In this document: one piece after another, positions 16,628 through 25,062 of the stretch
Layout: each line of letters opens with the position of its first letter
How positions within the stretch are numbered: position 1 is the first letter of the stretch
Assembly (NCBI RefSeq): GCF_015500075.1
Contig: NZ_CP045496.1
Span: forward strand, 2,242,001-2,306,000
Source: Mesorhizobium sp. INR15
GTDB taxonomy: Bacteria; Pseudomonadota; Alphaproteobacteria; Rhizobiales; Rhizobiaceae
Length of the DNA stretch: 64,000 nucleotides
Reading direction: 5' to 3'
Position numbers and translations under genes: made by a program
The notes under the pieces: generated by a model
Database searches by the model: none
What the model saw: only the letters and a program-made list of their open reading frames with translations
Told to the model about the DNA's origin: nothing

Positions 16628-18018
16628 TTCGGGGCGGCTCCAAGCATCTGGTCGATCAAATCGAGCTGTCGGCGTGTTTTGGTCATGGCGGCATCTGTCG
16701 GATCGACAGGGCCGGCAACCGTCACTGCCGCCGAGGCCGGCAGGATGGTCGCCCCACCCGCTGGGGCGGCCGCGACGGCAGGCGTGACGGGCGTGCTGGC
16801 CACGGGCGCGGCTGGCGCGCTGGCAACGGCGGCGCCGGAGGCAGCGGCCACGGCGGGCTGTTCTGAAAGTACGCCTTCGACCGGCGGCAGTCCGGTTTCA
16901 TCGGCGCTTTGTGGAGCAGCTGCGTCAGGTTCGTCCTTGAGACGGGAGGCCGGCTCTTTCGTCGGAAGTGGAGCCGGCGGCGCCACCACCTGGCCTGAAA
17001 TGGCCTGCGCGGCATCGAGCAAGGCGCGGTCGCCTTCCGACAGTTTGCCTCGGTCGATCTTGTCCAGCCTCGCACGGACGTCGTCCATGGTGCCGGAGGT
17101 CACGGTGGAGAGGCTGGCATAGAGTAGCGCGCGCGGATCGTCCTGGTTGTGGATGCCGTCACGGCCTTGCTCGGCCCGCGCCGAAGCAAAGGCCGACAGA
17201 TCATTCAGGCCGTCGATGGCGGCACGGCGGGCAATGCGCAGATAGATCACCTTCTCGCGCTCGGGATCCATCATCGAGGTGATGTCGACGAGTTTGTCCT
17301 GACTGATCGCCATGTGCAGCGCGATGACACCTGACACGAAAGAGTCCGCGAACTGGCTGGCGTAGGGAGAGTAGAGATAACGTTCGACATACTGGGTTGA
17401 GCCACGCGCGAAGCGCGCCGCGTCGCCCTTCGCCGCGGCAATGCCGATCGAACGGCGCAAGGCGGCCTCCTCGACCAATGTGCCGGGGCTGAGCAACTTG
17501 GCTTCGTCGAGCAGCACGAGGGCCGCCGCCGGTTCGTCGGTGGCTAGCAGTGACCCCTTGACCAGGGCGAGGAAGGCGCCGAGGTCCGTGGGCAGCGTCA
17601 TCGGATCAATCGGCCTCAGGGCCTCGATCGCCTCGCCGGGCCGGCCGTTCAGGTAGTCCATGACACCCTTGGCGATGGCAAGGCTTTGCGGGTCGGGCGT
17701 GGCGCGCGATGCGGCGGCCTCGACGGTCACGGGGTTGCCGCCGCTCATACCGTAAACCAGAAGGGCGCGAAAATTCCTCGGATCCTTGAAATCCTCGGCA
17801 TTCGCCTGGCGCAAGCGCGCGTCGGTCATCTCAAGCAGCTTGGCCTGCATCGGCATCGCGGCGTGATCACCTGCGGCGATGCGGTCCTGGACGAGCTGCA
17901 ATGACCGCACCAGCTGATAGGGCTGCAACGCGTCCTGCGCATGGCCGGCCGACGGGTGCGCGACGGTCAACAACAGGCCAAGGCCAATCACATGGCTGGT
18001 GATGGCCGCCCGCTTCAT
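16624..18018 (-). CDS. motC: Periplasmic motor protein MotC
   Basis: A 464-residue exported protein found in rhizobia and relatives. The signal peptide (residues 1-27) ends at HPSAGHAQD. Helical repeats follow, and the last 120 residues are rich in Ala, Pro and Val and probably flexible. MotC binds MotB in the periplasm and is needed for motor rotation in Sinorhizobium; its folding depends on the chaperone MotE, encoded here at 26.3-26.9 kb. It overlaps motB by ATGA and fliK by 4 bases, consistent with coupled synthesis. Confidence 0.9.
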   Translation of the reverse strand: MKRAAITSHVIGLGLLLTVAHPSAGHAQDALQPYQLVRSLQLVQDRIAAGDHAAMPMQAKLLEMTDARLRQANAEDFKDPRNFRALLVYGMSGGNPVTVEAAASRATPDPQSLAIAKGVMDYLNGRPGEAIEALRPIDPMTLPTDLGAFLALVKGSLLATDEPAAALVLLDEAKLLSPGTLVEEAALRRSIGIAAAKGDAARFARGSTQYVERYLYSPYASQFADSFVSGVIALHMAISQDKLVDITSMMDPEREKVIYLRIARRAAIDGLNDLSAFASARAEQGRDGIHNQDDPRALLYASLSTVTSGTMDDVRARLDKIDRGKLSEGDRALLDAAQAISGQVVAPPAPLPTKEPASRLKDEPDAAAPQSADETGLPPVEGVLSEQPAVAAASGAAVASAPAAPVASTPVTPAVAAAPAGGATILPASAAVTVAGPVDPTDAAMTKTRRQLDLIDQMLGAAPK

Positions 18019-19394
18019 CCGCCCGTCGCCATCATGATCTCGATGCGGCGGTTGACCGCCGACATCGGGTTGGCGGCATCCTTCGGCTGGCGGTCGGCAA
18101 ACCCGGCGACTTCGGTGATGCGGCGCTCATCGACGCCGCCGCGAACCAGCATGTAATAGGCGGAATGCGCGCGGGCGGTGGAAAGGCGCCAGTTGTCATA
18201 GGTGCCACCGCGGAACGGCCGCGCATCGGTGTGTCCGTTGATGCTGATGGTGCCTTTCTGGCTGTTGACGATACGGCCGATCTTTTCCATGGCCAGCACC
18301 AATTCGTGGCTCGGCAGCGCCGAGCCGATCTCGAACATTCCAAAATCGAGCTGGTCGGTGATCGAGATGACGACGCCCTTGTCGGTGGCTTCGACCGAGA
18401 CGCCATCGTGCAGCTTGTCGCCGGGCTTGAAAGCGTCGGCAAGTTGCCGCTTGACGTCGGCCGCTGCTTTAAGGGCGGCAGCCGTTGGCGCCTTCTCCTG
18501 GACGTCAGGCTTCTCCTGGACGTCGGGCTTGGCGGGCTCCTGCGCTGCCGCGGATGCCTCGAGCTTGATTTCACCAGGCTTTGTGTCGCCAGCCTTTGCG
18601 TCGTCGGCCTTGGTTGCTGCCGTTCCGGGTTTCGATGCGTCCTTGGCAGCGGCTTCCTTCGCCAGAGGCTCGAGCGGAGCCGCTGTGAGGGGTGGCGCCG
18701 GCGGAACGGCCTTGACCTTGGGCACCTGCGTTTCGGCGGCCTTGTCGCCCGGCTTGACCGGATCGCCCTCGATCCTGGCGCGCTCGGCACTTGCCTCGGC
18801 GGCGGGCGCTGCCACTTGCTGCGACCAGAAGTCCGGCTCGAACGGATCGCGGTAGGACGCGCCGCCGGATGCGCCGGTCGCTGGTCCCGCGCTCTGCGCG
18901 CCGCCGTCGCCCTTCTGGCTGACATTCTGCTGGACGCCCGTGTCTGCGGCGATCTCGGAAAGCACGGCGTAGGGGTCCGCGAAAAGATGCTCGTCGGAAT
19001 GCTCGGCCTGCTGCTGTGCCGGCTTGTCCTGCTTCTTGTCGGAAGAGCCGGCGCCGCCGTTGCCGTTCTCGCCAGTCTTGGCAGTCGCCTCCTTGGGGTT
19101 GTCACCGCTGAGGCCCATCGCGGCCGGGCCGTCGCCGAGATCCTCGAGGCCCTTGCGGCTTGAGTTGCGGTCGACCAGCTTGACCGGATTGAAGTAGCTG
19201 GCCACGGCCGCCTTGGTCTGCTCATTGGCCGCGTTGATCAGCCACATTACCAGGAAAAAGCACATCATGGCGGTCATGAAATCGGCGAAAGCGATCTTCC
19301 AGACTCCGCCATGGTGACCTTCGTCATGGTCGTGGTGACCACGCTTGACGATGATGATCTCGTGGGGAGGGTGCGCGGCGTCGGCGACGCTCAT
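18015..19394 (-). CDS. motB: Flagellar stator protein MotB
   Basis: A 459-residue stator subunit that anchors MotA to peptidoglycan and carries protons. The single membrane helix includes the proton-binding aspartate at residue 38 (AFADFMTAMM). The C-terminal OmpA-like domain shows INGHTDARPF. Between them is an unusually long charged, Ala/Pro/Lys-rich linker of about 240 residues, including a tandem KPDVQE duplication. ATG 19394 overlaps the preceding gene stop as ATGA and is preferred to the ATG at 19424. The partner motA lies 15 kb away on the other strand, as in other rhizobia. Confidence 0.93.
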   Translation of the reverse strand: MSVADAAHPPHEIIIVKRGHHDHDEGHHGGVWKIAFADFMTAMMCFFLVMWLINAANEQTKAAVASYFNPVKLVDRNSSRKGLEDLGDGPAAMGLSGDNPKEATAKTGENGNGGAGSSDKKQDKPAQQQAEHSDEHLFADPYAVLSEIAADTGVQQNVSQKGDGGAQSAGPATGASGGASYRDPFEPDFWSQQVAAPAAEASAERARIEGDPVKPGDKAAETQVPKVKAVPPAPPLTAAPLEPLAKEAAAKDASKPGTAATKADDAKAGDTKPGEIKLEASAAAQEPAKPDVQEKPDVQEKAPTAAALKAAADVKRQLADAFKPGDKLHDGVSVEATDKGVVISITDQLDFGMFEIGSALPSHELVLAMEKIGRIVNSQKGTISINGHTDARPFRGGTYDNWRLSTARAHSAYYMLVRGGVDERRITEVAGFADRQPKDAANPMSAVNRRIEIMMATGG

Positions 19395-20023
19395 GACAGC
19401 ACCTCGGAAAGCGTGACCGCCCATTCAGCCATGCGGGTTTCGAATACGGTCTCGTCGATCATGACGGTGAGATCGAAACCAGGCGACTCGACGAAATCAA
19501 GATTGGCCGCACGCGGGCCGAGCGAAGCCCTCAATGTCTCGAACAGGGAGAGCGGTCCGCGAACGGAAATGCGCACCGCCTCGGAGTCGCCGACTGCCTC
19601 ACGAACCGAGCGAACCAGCGCCTCCAGCGAGCGCCTCTGCAGGTCGTCGCTGACGATGCCGCCGATGATACGGGCGACGGTCGCGGCGACAAGCTCGGTG
19701 ACGCGCGCTTCCATGATGTCGATGCGCGAGGATACAGCCTTGCCGACGTCGTCACCGAGGCCCTCGAGAAATGCCTTGGCTTCATCGGCATTGGCCTGCC
19801 GTTCGGCTTCGAGCGCTGCTTCGTGGGCGATCGACAGACGCTCTTCCAGAGCGGCCTCGGCCTGAACCACCGCTTCGGCAATCAGCGTGCCGATATCGGC
19901 CTGGGGCGAGGCTGCCTGCTGGTGCTCTTCCGGCATGGTCGCGGTCGCGGCCTTGGGCTGGCTGATGCGCTGCGCGCGCGTGCCGAAATCCGGCAGAAGA
20001 TCGAAAAGGGCGGCGGAGGGCAT
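19391..20023 (-). CDS. FliH-like flagellar export protein
   Basis: A 210-residue mostly helical protein between fliF and motB. A charged coiled-coil region covers about residues 40-95 (VQAEAALEERLSIAHEAALEAER), followed by a C-terminal alpha/beta part with VSDDLQRRSLEALVRSVREAV. This layout matches FliH/HrpE-type stalk proteins that bind and restrain the FliI ATPase, but similarity is weak, so the name is by architecture and position. It starts 3 bases after fliF and shares ATGA with motB. Confidence 0.65.
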   Translation of the reverse strand: MPSAALFDLLPDFGTRAQRISQPKAATATMPEEHQQAASPQADIGTLIAEAVVQAEAALEERLSIAHEAALEAERQANADEAKAFLEGLGDDVGKAVSSRIDIMEARVTELVAATVARIIGGIVSDDLQRRSLEALVRSVREAVGDSEAVRISVRGPLSLFETLRASLGPRAANLDFVESPGFDLTVMIDETVFETRMAEWAVTLSEVLS

Positions 20024-20026
20024 GGT

Positions 20027-21673
20027 CTAGCCCGCCACTTCCTGGGCAGCCCATTTGCGTAGGATCTGCGCGGTGCGCTCCTCGTTGATGTCGACCATTC
20101 TGGCAAGCCGCTCCTGCGGCGCGGGCCTGATCTTCTGGCGAAGATCGTCGAGCGGAGTAGAGCTGGGGCGCGTGCCCGGCAGGGCGCCAATGGCGACGCC
20201 TTCAGCGGAAGCCGTTGCGTCCGGCGTCGGCAGCGAGCGCTGAACTTCGTCGAAGTTGGGGCCGGCGATGGCTGGCGTGGCCTTTGCCGTCAAGGCGGCG
20301 GCCATCGGCCGCAAGCCGAAGAAAGCCACCAGGAACACCACCACGATGAATGCGCCGGCATTGATCATGGTGCCGGCATGCTGGCCGATGGAATCAAGCA
20401 TTCCGGCTTGCGGAATGGCTTCGCCATCGAGCCCGTCGATGAATTCGACCGCCGAGACGTCGATGACGTCGCCACGCTTGTCGTCGAGGCCGGTGGCCGA
20501 GGAGACCATCTTCTGGATGTCGGCGACGCGCTTGGCAATCAGCTCCGGCGTGGCATCCTTGCCAAGAATGGTCATCAGCCGCTGTTGATTGACGACAACG
20601 GCGATCGACATCTTGGTGACGGTGTAGCCGTTGGAGACGGTCGCGATCTTCTTCGAATTGATCTCGTAATTGGTGATTTCTTCCTTGCGGTCGTTCTTCG
20701 ATGAGGATTGCGGGCCATCAGTGGCGGTTGCCTGAGCCTCGGGCAGGTTCTGCTCGACGCTGGCCGGGGTCGAGGCCTGCTTCTGGTTGTTGGCTTCGTT
20801 GGCGCGGACCGACTGGATGGAGCGCTCGACGCGGGAGTTCGGGTCGAAAATCGTTTCCTCGGTCTGGCGGGTGTCGGTGTTGACGTCGGCCTTGACGCTG
20901 GCGCGGAAATTGTCGGGGCCGAGATAGGGCGTCAGCGCGCGGCGGATGTTGTCGCCGATCTGCGCCTCGACGGTCTGCTCGACGCCAAGCGTGCGGGCGG
21001 CACTGGTGTTGGAGGGATCGTCACCGGCGGCAAGCAGGTTGCCGTTGGAATCAAGCACGGTCACCTTGTCGGCCGAGAGACCGGGAACAGCGGCGGCGAC
21101 GAGATGGCGGATCGACATGGCGCTCTTCTCTGCATCGATGCCGGAGTAGCGGATGACCACCGAGGCGGAGGGCTGCTGCTCGTCGCGGCGGAAGTTGGCG
21201 CGTTCGGACATGACGATGTGGACGCGCGCCGCCTTGATGCCGGATATCGACTGGATGGTGCGGGCGATCTCGCCTTCAAGCGCCCGCACGCGGGTGATCT
21301 GCTGCATGAAGGAGGTGAGGCCGAGCGAGCCAACATTGTCGAACAACTCGTAACCGGCATTGGCGCTGGTCGGCAGGCCCTTTTCAGCGAGCAGCATGCG
21401 CGCCTGCGCGGTGGTGCCAGCCGGCACCAGCACGGAAGTGCCGTCCGAGCCGACGTCAAAGCCGATACCGGCTTCGCCCAGCACCAGGCCGATCTGGTTC
21501 ACGTCGGCGCGATCGAGCCCGACATAGAGCGTCTCATAGGCAGGGCGGTTGAGATAGACCGAGGCGACGCCGATGACGGACATCACCAGGATGGCGATGC
21601 CAGCCAGCATGGCGAGGCGCTTCACACCGAATCCGCGGAGATTCGAGATGATGCTCTGGATTTGTTCCGGCAC
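20027..21673 (-). CDS. fliF: Flagellar MS-ring protein FliF
   Basis: 548 residues forming the membrane ring on which the motor is built. Membrane helices lie near residues 19-41 and 435-455. The periplasmic ring-building motif region follows the first helix (NRPAYETLYVGLDRADVNQIG). The C-terminal tail ends RAAQILRKWAAQEVAG and should bind FliG, encoded at 37.2-38.2 kb. Length is normal. It leads the unit that continues into the FliH-like gene, motB, motC, fliK and the transglycosylase. Confidence 0.94.
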   Translation of the reverse strand: MPEQIQSIISNLRGFGVKRLAMLAGIAILVMSVIGVASVYLNRPAYETLYVGLDRADVNQIGLVLGEAGIGFDVGSDGTSVLVPAGTTAQARMLLAEKGLPTSANAGYELFDNVGSLGLTSFMQQITRVRALEGEIARTIQSISGIKAARVHIVMSERANFRRDEQQPSASVVIRYSGIDAEKSAMSIRHLVAAAVPGLSADKVTVLDSNGNLLAAGDDPSNTSAARTLGVEQTVEAQIGDNIRRALTPYLGPDNFRASVKADVNTDTRQTEETIFDPNSRVERSIQSVRANEANNQKQASTPASVEQNLPEAQATATDGPQSSSKNDRKEEITNYEINSKKIATVSNGYTVTKMSIAVVVNQQRLMTILGKDATPELIAKRVADIQKMVSSATGLDDKRGDVIDVSAVEFIDGLDGEAIPQAGMLDSIGQHAGTMINAGAFIVVVFLVAFFGLRPMAAALTAKATPAIAGPNFDEVQRSLPTPDATASAEGVAIGALPGTRPSSTPLDDLRQKIRPAPQERLARMVDINEERTAQILRKWAAQEVAG

Positions 21674-21741
21674 GGTTCGACTACTCCCAGCATGACTGTC
21701 CGCCGGAACACTAGTCCTCGAAGCTTGTGCGAAAATGAAAT

Positions 21742-21767
21742 CGGGCCGCGCTCATGAGCGCGGCCCG
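21742..21767 (-). terminator. Rho-independent terminator of the first flagellin gene
   Basis: A perfect 26-base palindrome (GGGCCGCGC arms around a CATG centre) about 40 bases after the flagellin stop. On the minus strand it is followed by GATTTCATTTTC. It closely resembles the terminator behind the second flagellin gene. Confidence 0.75.
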
Positions 21768-21808
21768 TCAATTGGAGAGCGAAAGGGTCGCGCCGGCGGC
21801 GCGACCGC

Positions 21809-22873
21809 TTAGTTCTTGAACAGCGACAGGATGCTCTGTGAGGAGCTGTTGGCGATCGACAGCGACTGGATGCCGAGCTGCTGCTGCACCTGCAGGGCCT
21901 GAAGGCGGGTCGATTCCTTGTTCATGTCGGCATCGACGAGCTGGCCGACGCCGCGGTCGATGGAGTCCATCAGGCTCTGTGTGAAGGTCTTCTGCAGGTC
22001 GATGCTGCTCTTGGCCGAACCAAGGATGGTGGCCGAGTCCGTCAACTGTTTCATCACGCCGTCGATCTTGGTGATCATCTGGGTGATGATGTCGTCGGTC
22101 ACGCCGGCTGCCGTTATGTCGAGGTTGAAGGCGGAAATGTTGTCAACCTTGGCGACCGCGCCCGCCGCGGTCTGGCCGGCGGTGTTGGCGGCGATATCCG
22201 TTGATCCACCTGCGATCGAAGCTGAATAGGCCGTGTCATACAAGGTCTGCGCCGCTCCCGTGGAGTAGACCGATGTCTGGCGGTCGAGAATGCCCTGGTT
22301 CTTGACGGCGGTGGAAAGGCCTGAATCGAAGAGCTTGGTGCCTTCGACATCGATGTTGATCGTTCCGAGCTGGACGGCGCCGGACGAAGAGCGGTTGAAG
22401 GAAGACACGATCTGGGCGTCGGCCTGGACGCCGTCATTGGCAGCGGCGACCTGCTTTGAGGTCACCGACAGGAAGTTCGATCCCGAGAAGGTCGCCGCAT
22501 CGGCGAACGACTTCATCTGTGTCTGGAGCGCGGTGATTTCGGTCTGCGTCTTTGCCTTGGCGGCGTCGGTCTGTCCGACGGTCGAGAGCAGCTTGGTCTT
22601 GATCTTGTCGATCGTCGTCAGCACGTTGTTCATGCCGGTGTAGGCGGTATCGACCTTCGAGGCGCCGAGGCCGAGCGCGTCCTGCACGGTTGACAGGGCC
22701 ATGTTGTCGGAGCGCATCGTGGTCGCGATCGACCAGTACGCGGCATTGTCCGAAGCCTGGGAGACCCGGTAGCCGGTGGAGATTCGGGCCTGTGTCTGTT
22801 CAAGTGACTTGTTGGTGGCGTTGAGGCTTTGAAGTGCGGTCAGCGCCGCAGCGTTCGTCATGATGCTTGCCAA
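21809..22873 (-). CDS. Flagellin (first copy)
   Basis: A 354-residue filament protein. The N-terminal D0/D1 region (TNAAALTALQSLNATNKSL, ISTGYRVSQASDNAAYW) and C-terminal region (LQALQVQQQLGIQSLSIANSSSQSILSLFKN) are conserved; the variable middle differs from the second copy. The start is placed at TTG 22873: a GAAGGAG ribosome site (22882-22888) lies 8 bases upstream, and this start gives M-A-S-I-M-T-N exactly as in the paralogue. The in-frame ATG at 22861 would sit 20 bases from that site. Cysteine and tryptophan are rare, as usual for flagellins. Confidence 0.93.
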   Translation of the reverse strand: MASIMTNAAALTALQSLNATNKSLEQTQARISTGYRVSQASDNAAYWSIATTMRSDNMALSTVQDALGLGASKVDTAYTGMNNVLTTIDKIKTKLLSTVGQTDAAKAKTQTEITALQTQMKSFADAATFSGSNFLSVTSKQVAAANDGVQADAQIVSSFNRSSSGAVQLGTINIDVEGTKLFDSGLSTAVKNQGILDRQTSVYSTGAAQTLYDTAYSASIAGGSTDIAANTAGQTAAGAVAKVDNISAFNLDITAAGVTDDIITQMITKIDGVMKQLTDSATILGSAKSSIDLQKTFTQSLMDSIDRGVGQLVDADMNKESTRLQALQVQQQLGIQSLSIANSSSQSILSLFKN

Positions 22874-23079
22874 GAAACTCGCTCCTTCTCTAAAGCCGGG
22901 CATGCCCACACAGGCCGGATCGGCCTGCTCACCGATTGCCATCGAGCCGCTCCGGCCGATTCGACAACCTGTTGTAAGCTATTGGTTAACCATGACTACC
23001 GCGTTATGGTTAACAGCCTGTTAAAAGTCAGCTTCGAGAGTTAAGGAACGAGGGTTGCGCGAGCCTTGAGCGAACGCAA
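22874..23079 (-). promoter_or_regulatory. Upstream region of the first flagellin gene with inverted repeat
   Basis: Contains a 9-base inverted repeat GTTAACCAT-N12-ATGGTTAAC at 22985-23014, 112 bases upstream of the TTG start, and a smaller palindrome ACAACCTGTTGT at 22964-22975 between it and the gene. The outer repeat has a CCAT-N12-ATGG core also found upstream of the second flagellin gene. No confident -10/-35 pair could be assigned. Confidence 0.45.
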
Positions 23080-23108
23080 ATCGGGCCGCGCTTTTGGCGC
23101 GGCCCGAT
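23080..23108 (-). terminator. Rho-independent terminator of the second flagellin gene
   Basis: 12-base arms ATCGGGCCGCGC and GCGCGGCCCGAT around a TTTTG loop, 26 bases after the flagellin stop and followed on the minus strand by TTTGCG. The stem sequence is nearly the same as that behind the first flagellin gene. Confidence 0.7.
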
Positions 23109-23134
23109 GTCCGGTTTCAGTGGGTCGAGAGCGA

Positions 23135-24121
23135 TTAGCCGCGGAAGAGCGACAGGATCGACTGCGACGAACCGTTGGCGATAGACAGCGCCTGGACGCC
23201 CAGCTGCTGCTGGACCTGCAGGGCCTGAAGGCGGGTCGATTCCTTGTTCATGTCGGCATCGACGAGCTGGCCGACGCCGCGATCGATGGAGTCCATCAGG
23301 CTCGAGGTGAAGGTCTTCTGCAGATCGATGGAGCTCTTGGCGGCGCCGAGCTTGGTGGCGGCGGTCGTCATGTCCTTGAGAGCGGCGTCGACGACGGTCA
23401 TCATCTGCGAGATCTGGCTGTCGCTGGCTGCCGTGGTGCCCGAGAAGATGGCCATGCTGGCGACCGAATAGGTGTCGGTAGCCGCAGCGGCAGCGCCGAG
23501 GGTCGGGGGCGCGGCAGTCGTAACGGCAGCGCCGGTGGTGCCGAGGCGGGCCGTGTCGAGGATGCCCTTGGCAGTCGGAGCCGCGCCGCCGTCATAGAGC
23601 TTGATGTTTTCCACCTTGACGTCAATCGTCGAGATCGAAACAGCACCAGCCGCGTCGCGGTTGAAGGCCGAAACGATCTTCACGTCGGCTGCCGTGCCCG
23701 AAGCGGTGGACACTGAAAGCATGTTGGTGCCGGAGAAGGTGGCGCCAGCAGCGTAGGCCTTCAACTGGTCCTGAAGCGCCTTGATTTCGACCTGGGTCTT
23801 TTCCTTCGAGGCGTCGGTCTGGCCGTAGGAAGCGGTCAGCTTCTGCTGGATCGAGTTGATCGTGGTGATCGCGCTGTTCATGCCGGTGTAGGCGGTGTCG
23901 ACCTTCGAAGCGCCGAGGCCGAGCGCGTCCGAAACGGTGGACATGGCCTGGTTGTCGGAACGCATCGTGGTGGCGATCGACCAGTAGGCAGCGTTGTCCG
24001 AAGCCTGGGAGACGCGATAGCCGGTGGAGATGCGGGACTGGGTGGTGGCGAGGTTGTTCTGGGTGACGTTAAGGCTCTGCAGCGCGGTCAACGCCGCGGT
24101 GTTCGTCATGATACTGGCCAT
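23135..24121 (-). CDS. Flagellin (second copy)
   Basis: 328 residues beginning MASIMTNTAALTALQSLN and ending in the D0 helix LGVQALSIANGSSQSILSLFRG. Shared N- and C-terminal blocks make it a paralogue of the adjacent flagellin, with a shorter and more Ala/Thr-rich central domain. It uses ATG with AAGG about 10 bases upstream. The filament is probably mixed, as in other rhizobia with several flagellins. Expression is expected to be controlled by FtcR at the promoter and by FlaF/FlbT at the leader. Confidence 0.94.
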   Translation of the reverse strand: MASIMTNTAALTALQSLNVTQNNLATTQSRISTGYRVSQASDNAAYWSIATTMRSDNQAMSTVSDALGLGASKVDTAYTGMNSAITTINSIQQKLTASYGQTDASKEKTQVEIKALQDQLKAYAAGATFSGTNMLSVSTASGTAADVKIVSAFNRDAAGAVSISTIDVKVENIKLYDGGAAPTAKGILDTARLGTTGAAVTTAAPPTLGAAAAATDTYSVASMAIFSGTTAASDSQISQMMTVVDAALKDMTTAATKLGAAKSSIDLQKTFTSSLMDSIDRGVGQLVDADMNKESTRLQALQVQQQLGVQALSIANGSSQSILSLFRG

Positions 24122-24309
24122 GGTACTCGTACCTTGTTTTTACACGTGTTTTTTTGGCATACCGGCTTCTCCGGTATGACGGTACGGCATCATGCCAATG
24201 ATCTCTTTTGGACCACCCGCCATCTGCGAGCGAATATGGCGGCAAGTCCCTACCAAAGACCTAAACGGGACGGTTAATCGAAAATATATTGCGTAAATTT
24301 TGAGCTAAA
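24122..24309 (-). promoter_or_regulatory. Promoter and structured leader of the second flagellin gene
   Basis: Reading toward the gene there is an inverted repeat CCGCCAT-N12-ATGGCGG (24217-24242), then a hairpin CATACCGG-loop-CCGGTATG (24158-24178), a palindrome ACACGTGT (24142-24149) and GGTACGAGTACC overlapping the ribosome site. The first is a likely activator site 96 bases upstream of the ATG. The later ones could form a leader structure on which FlbT acts. These roles are inference; the repeats are seen directly. Confidence 0.5.
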
Positions 24310-24322
24310 GGCGCCATGCGCC
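24310..24322 (-). terminator. Small hairpin after fliP
   Basis: GGCGC-CAT-GCGCC, 8 bases beyond the fliP stop, followed on the minus strand by TTTAGCTCAAAATTT. It is a plausible end for the long rod/export operon before the flagellin promoter. Confidence 0.4.
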
Positions 24323-24330
24323 AAAGGCGA

Positions 24331-25062
24331 TCAGTTGAAGGATCGCACCAGGCTGCCGACAAGCAGATTCCAGCCGTCGATGAGGACGAAAAACAGGATC
24401 TTGAACGGCAGCGACACCACCGTTGGCGGCAGCATCATCATGCCCATCGCCATGGTGATCGTGGCGACGATCAGGTCGATGACCAGGAACGGCAGCACGA
24501 TCAGGAAGCCGATCTCGAAGCCGCGCCGGATTTCCGAAATCATGAAGGCTGGGACAAGAATCCGCAGATCGACGGTTTCCTTGGCCACCACCTGACCCCG
24601 CTCGCGGGCGAGGTCGGCGAAAAGATCGAAATCCTTGTCACGCACATTGCGCAGCATGAAGGTGCGGAACGGATCCGAAATCTTCTCGAAGGCTTCGGTC
24701 TGGCTGATCTGGTTGTCCATCAGAGGCTTGACGCCAGTGTTCCACGCCTGATCGAAAGTCGGCGCCATGACGTAGAAGGTCATGAACAGCGACAGCGAGA
24801 TCAAAATCAGGTTGGCCGGCGTCGACTGCAGGCCGATGCCGGCGCGCAGGATCGAGAAGGCAATGACGAAACGGGTGAAGCTGGTCACCATGATCAGCAG
24901 GCCCGGCGCTACCGACAATACGGTCAGCAGGCCGAACATCTGAATGATGTAGCCGACGGTGCTGCCGTCGGCCTTGCCGATGCCGCCCAGGTCCAGTTGC
25001 TGGGCTCCGGCCAGCGTTGTGGCGGCAATGACGAGCGCGGATGCGAGGAGGAGCTTTCTCAT
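24331..25062 (-). CDS. fliP: Flagellar export gate protein FliP
   Basis: A 243-residue core gate protein of the type III export apparatus, made with a cleaved signal peptide (residues 1-20, ending AGAQQ). Conserved stretches visible are LLTVLSVAPGLLIMVTSFTRF, the LRAGIGLQSTPAN turn, and the C-terminal LIVATITMAMGMMMLPP helix. Length and topology fit FliP. It is the last gene of the DUF1217-to-fliP operon and overlaps the fliL stop by 4 bases. Confidence 0.95.
   Translation of the reverse strand: MRKLLLASALVIAATTLAGAQQLDLGGIGKADGSTVGYIIQMFGLLTVLSVAPGLLIMVTSFTRFVIAFSILRAGIGLQSTPANLILISLSLFMTFYVMAPTFDQAWNTGVKPLMDNQISQTEAFEKISDPFRTFMLRNVRDKDFDLFADLARERGQVVAKETVDLRILVPAFMISEIRRGFEIGFLIVLPFLVIDLIVATITMAMGMMMLPPTVVSLPFKILFFVLIDGWNLLVGSLVRSFN

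Noticed and set aside
16680..16900. Repetitive GC-rich stretch considered as a minisatellite
   Set aside because: It is the Ala/Pro/Val-rich C-terminus of MotC with no strict repeat unit.
18160..19163. A Gly/Arg/Cys-rich plus-strand frame of 332 residues opposite motB
   Set aside because: It is the complement of the MotB linker; codon pattern follows MotB and no start signal is seen.
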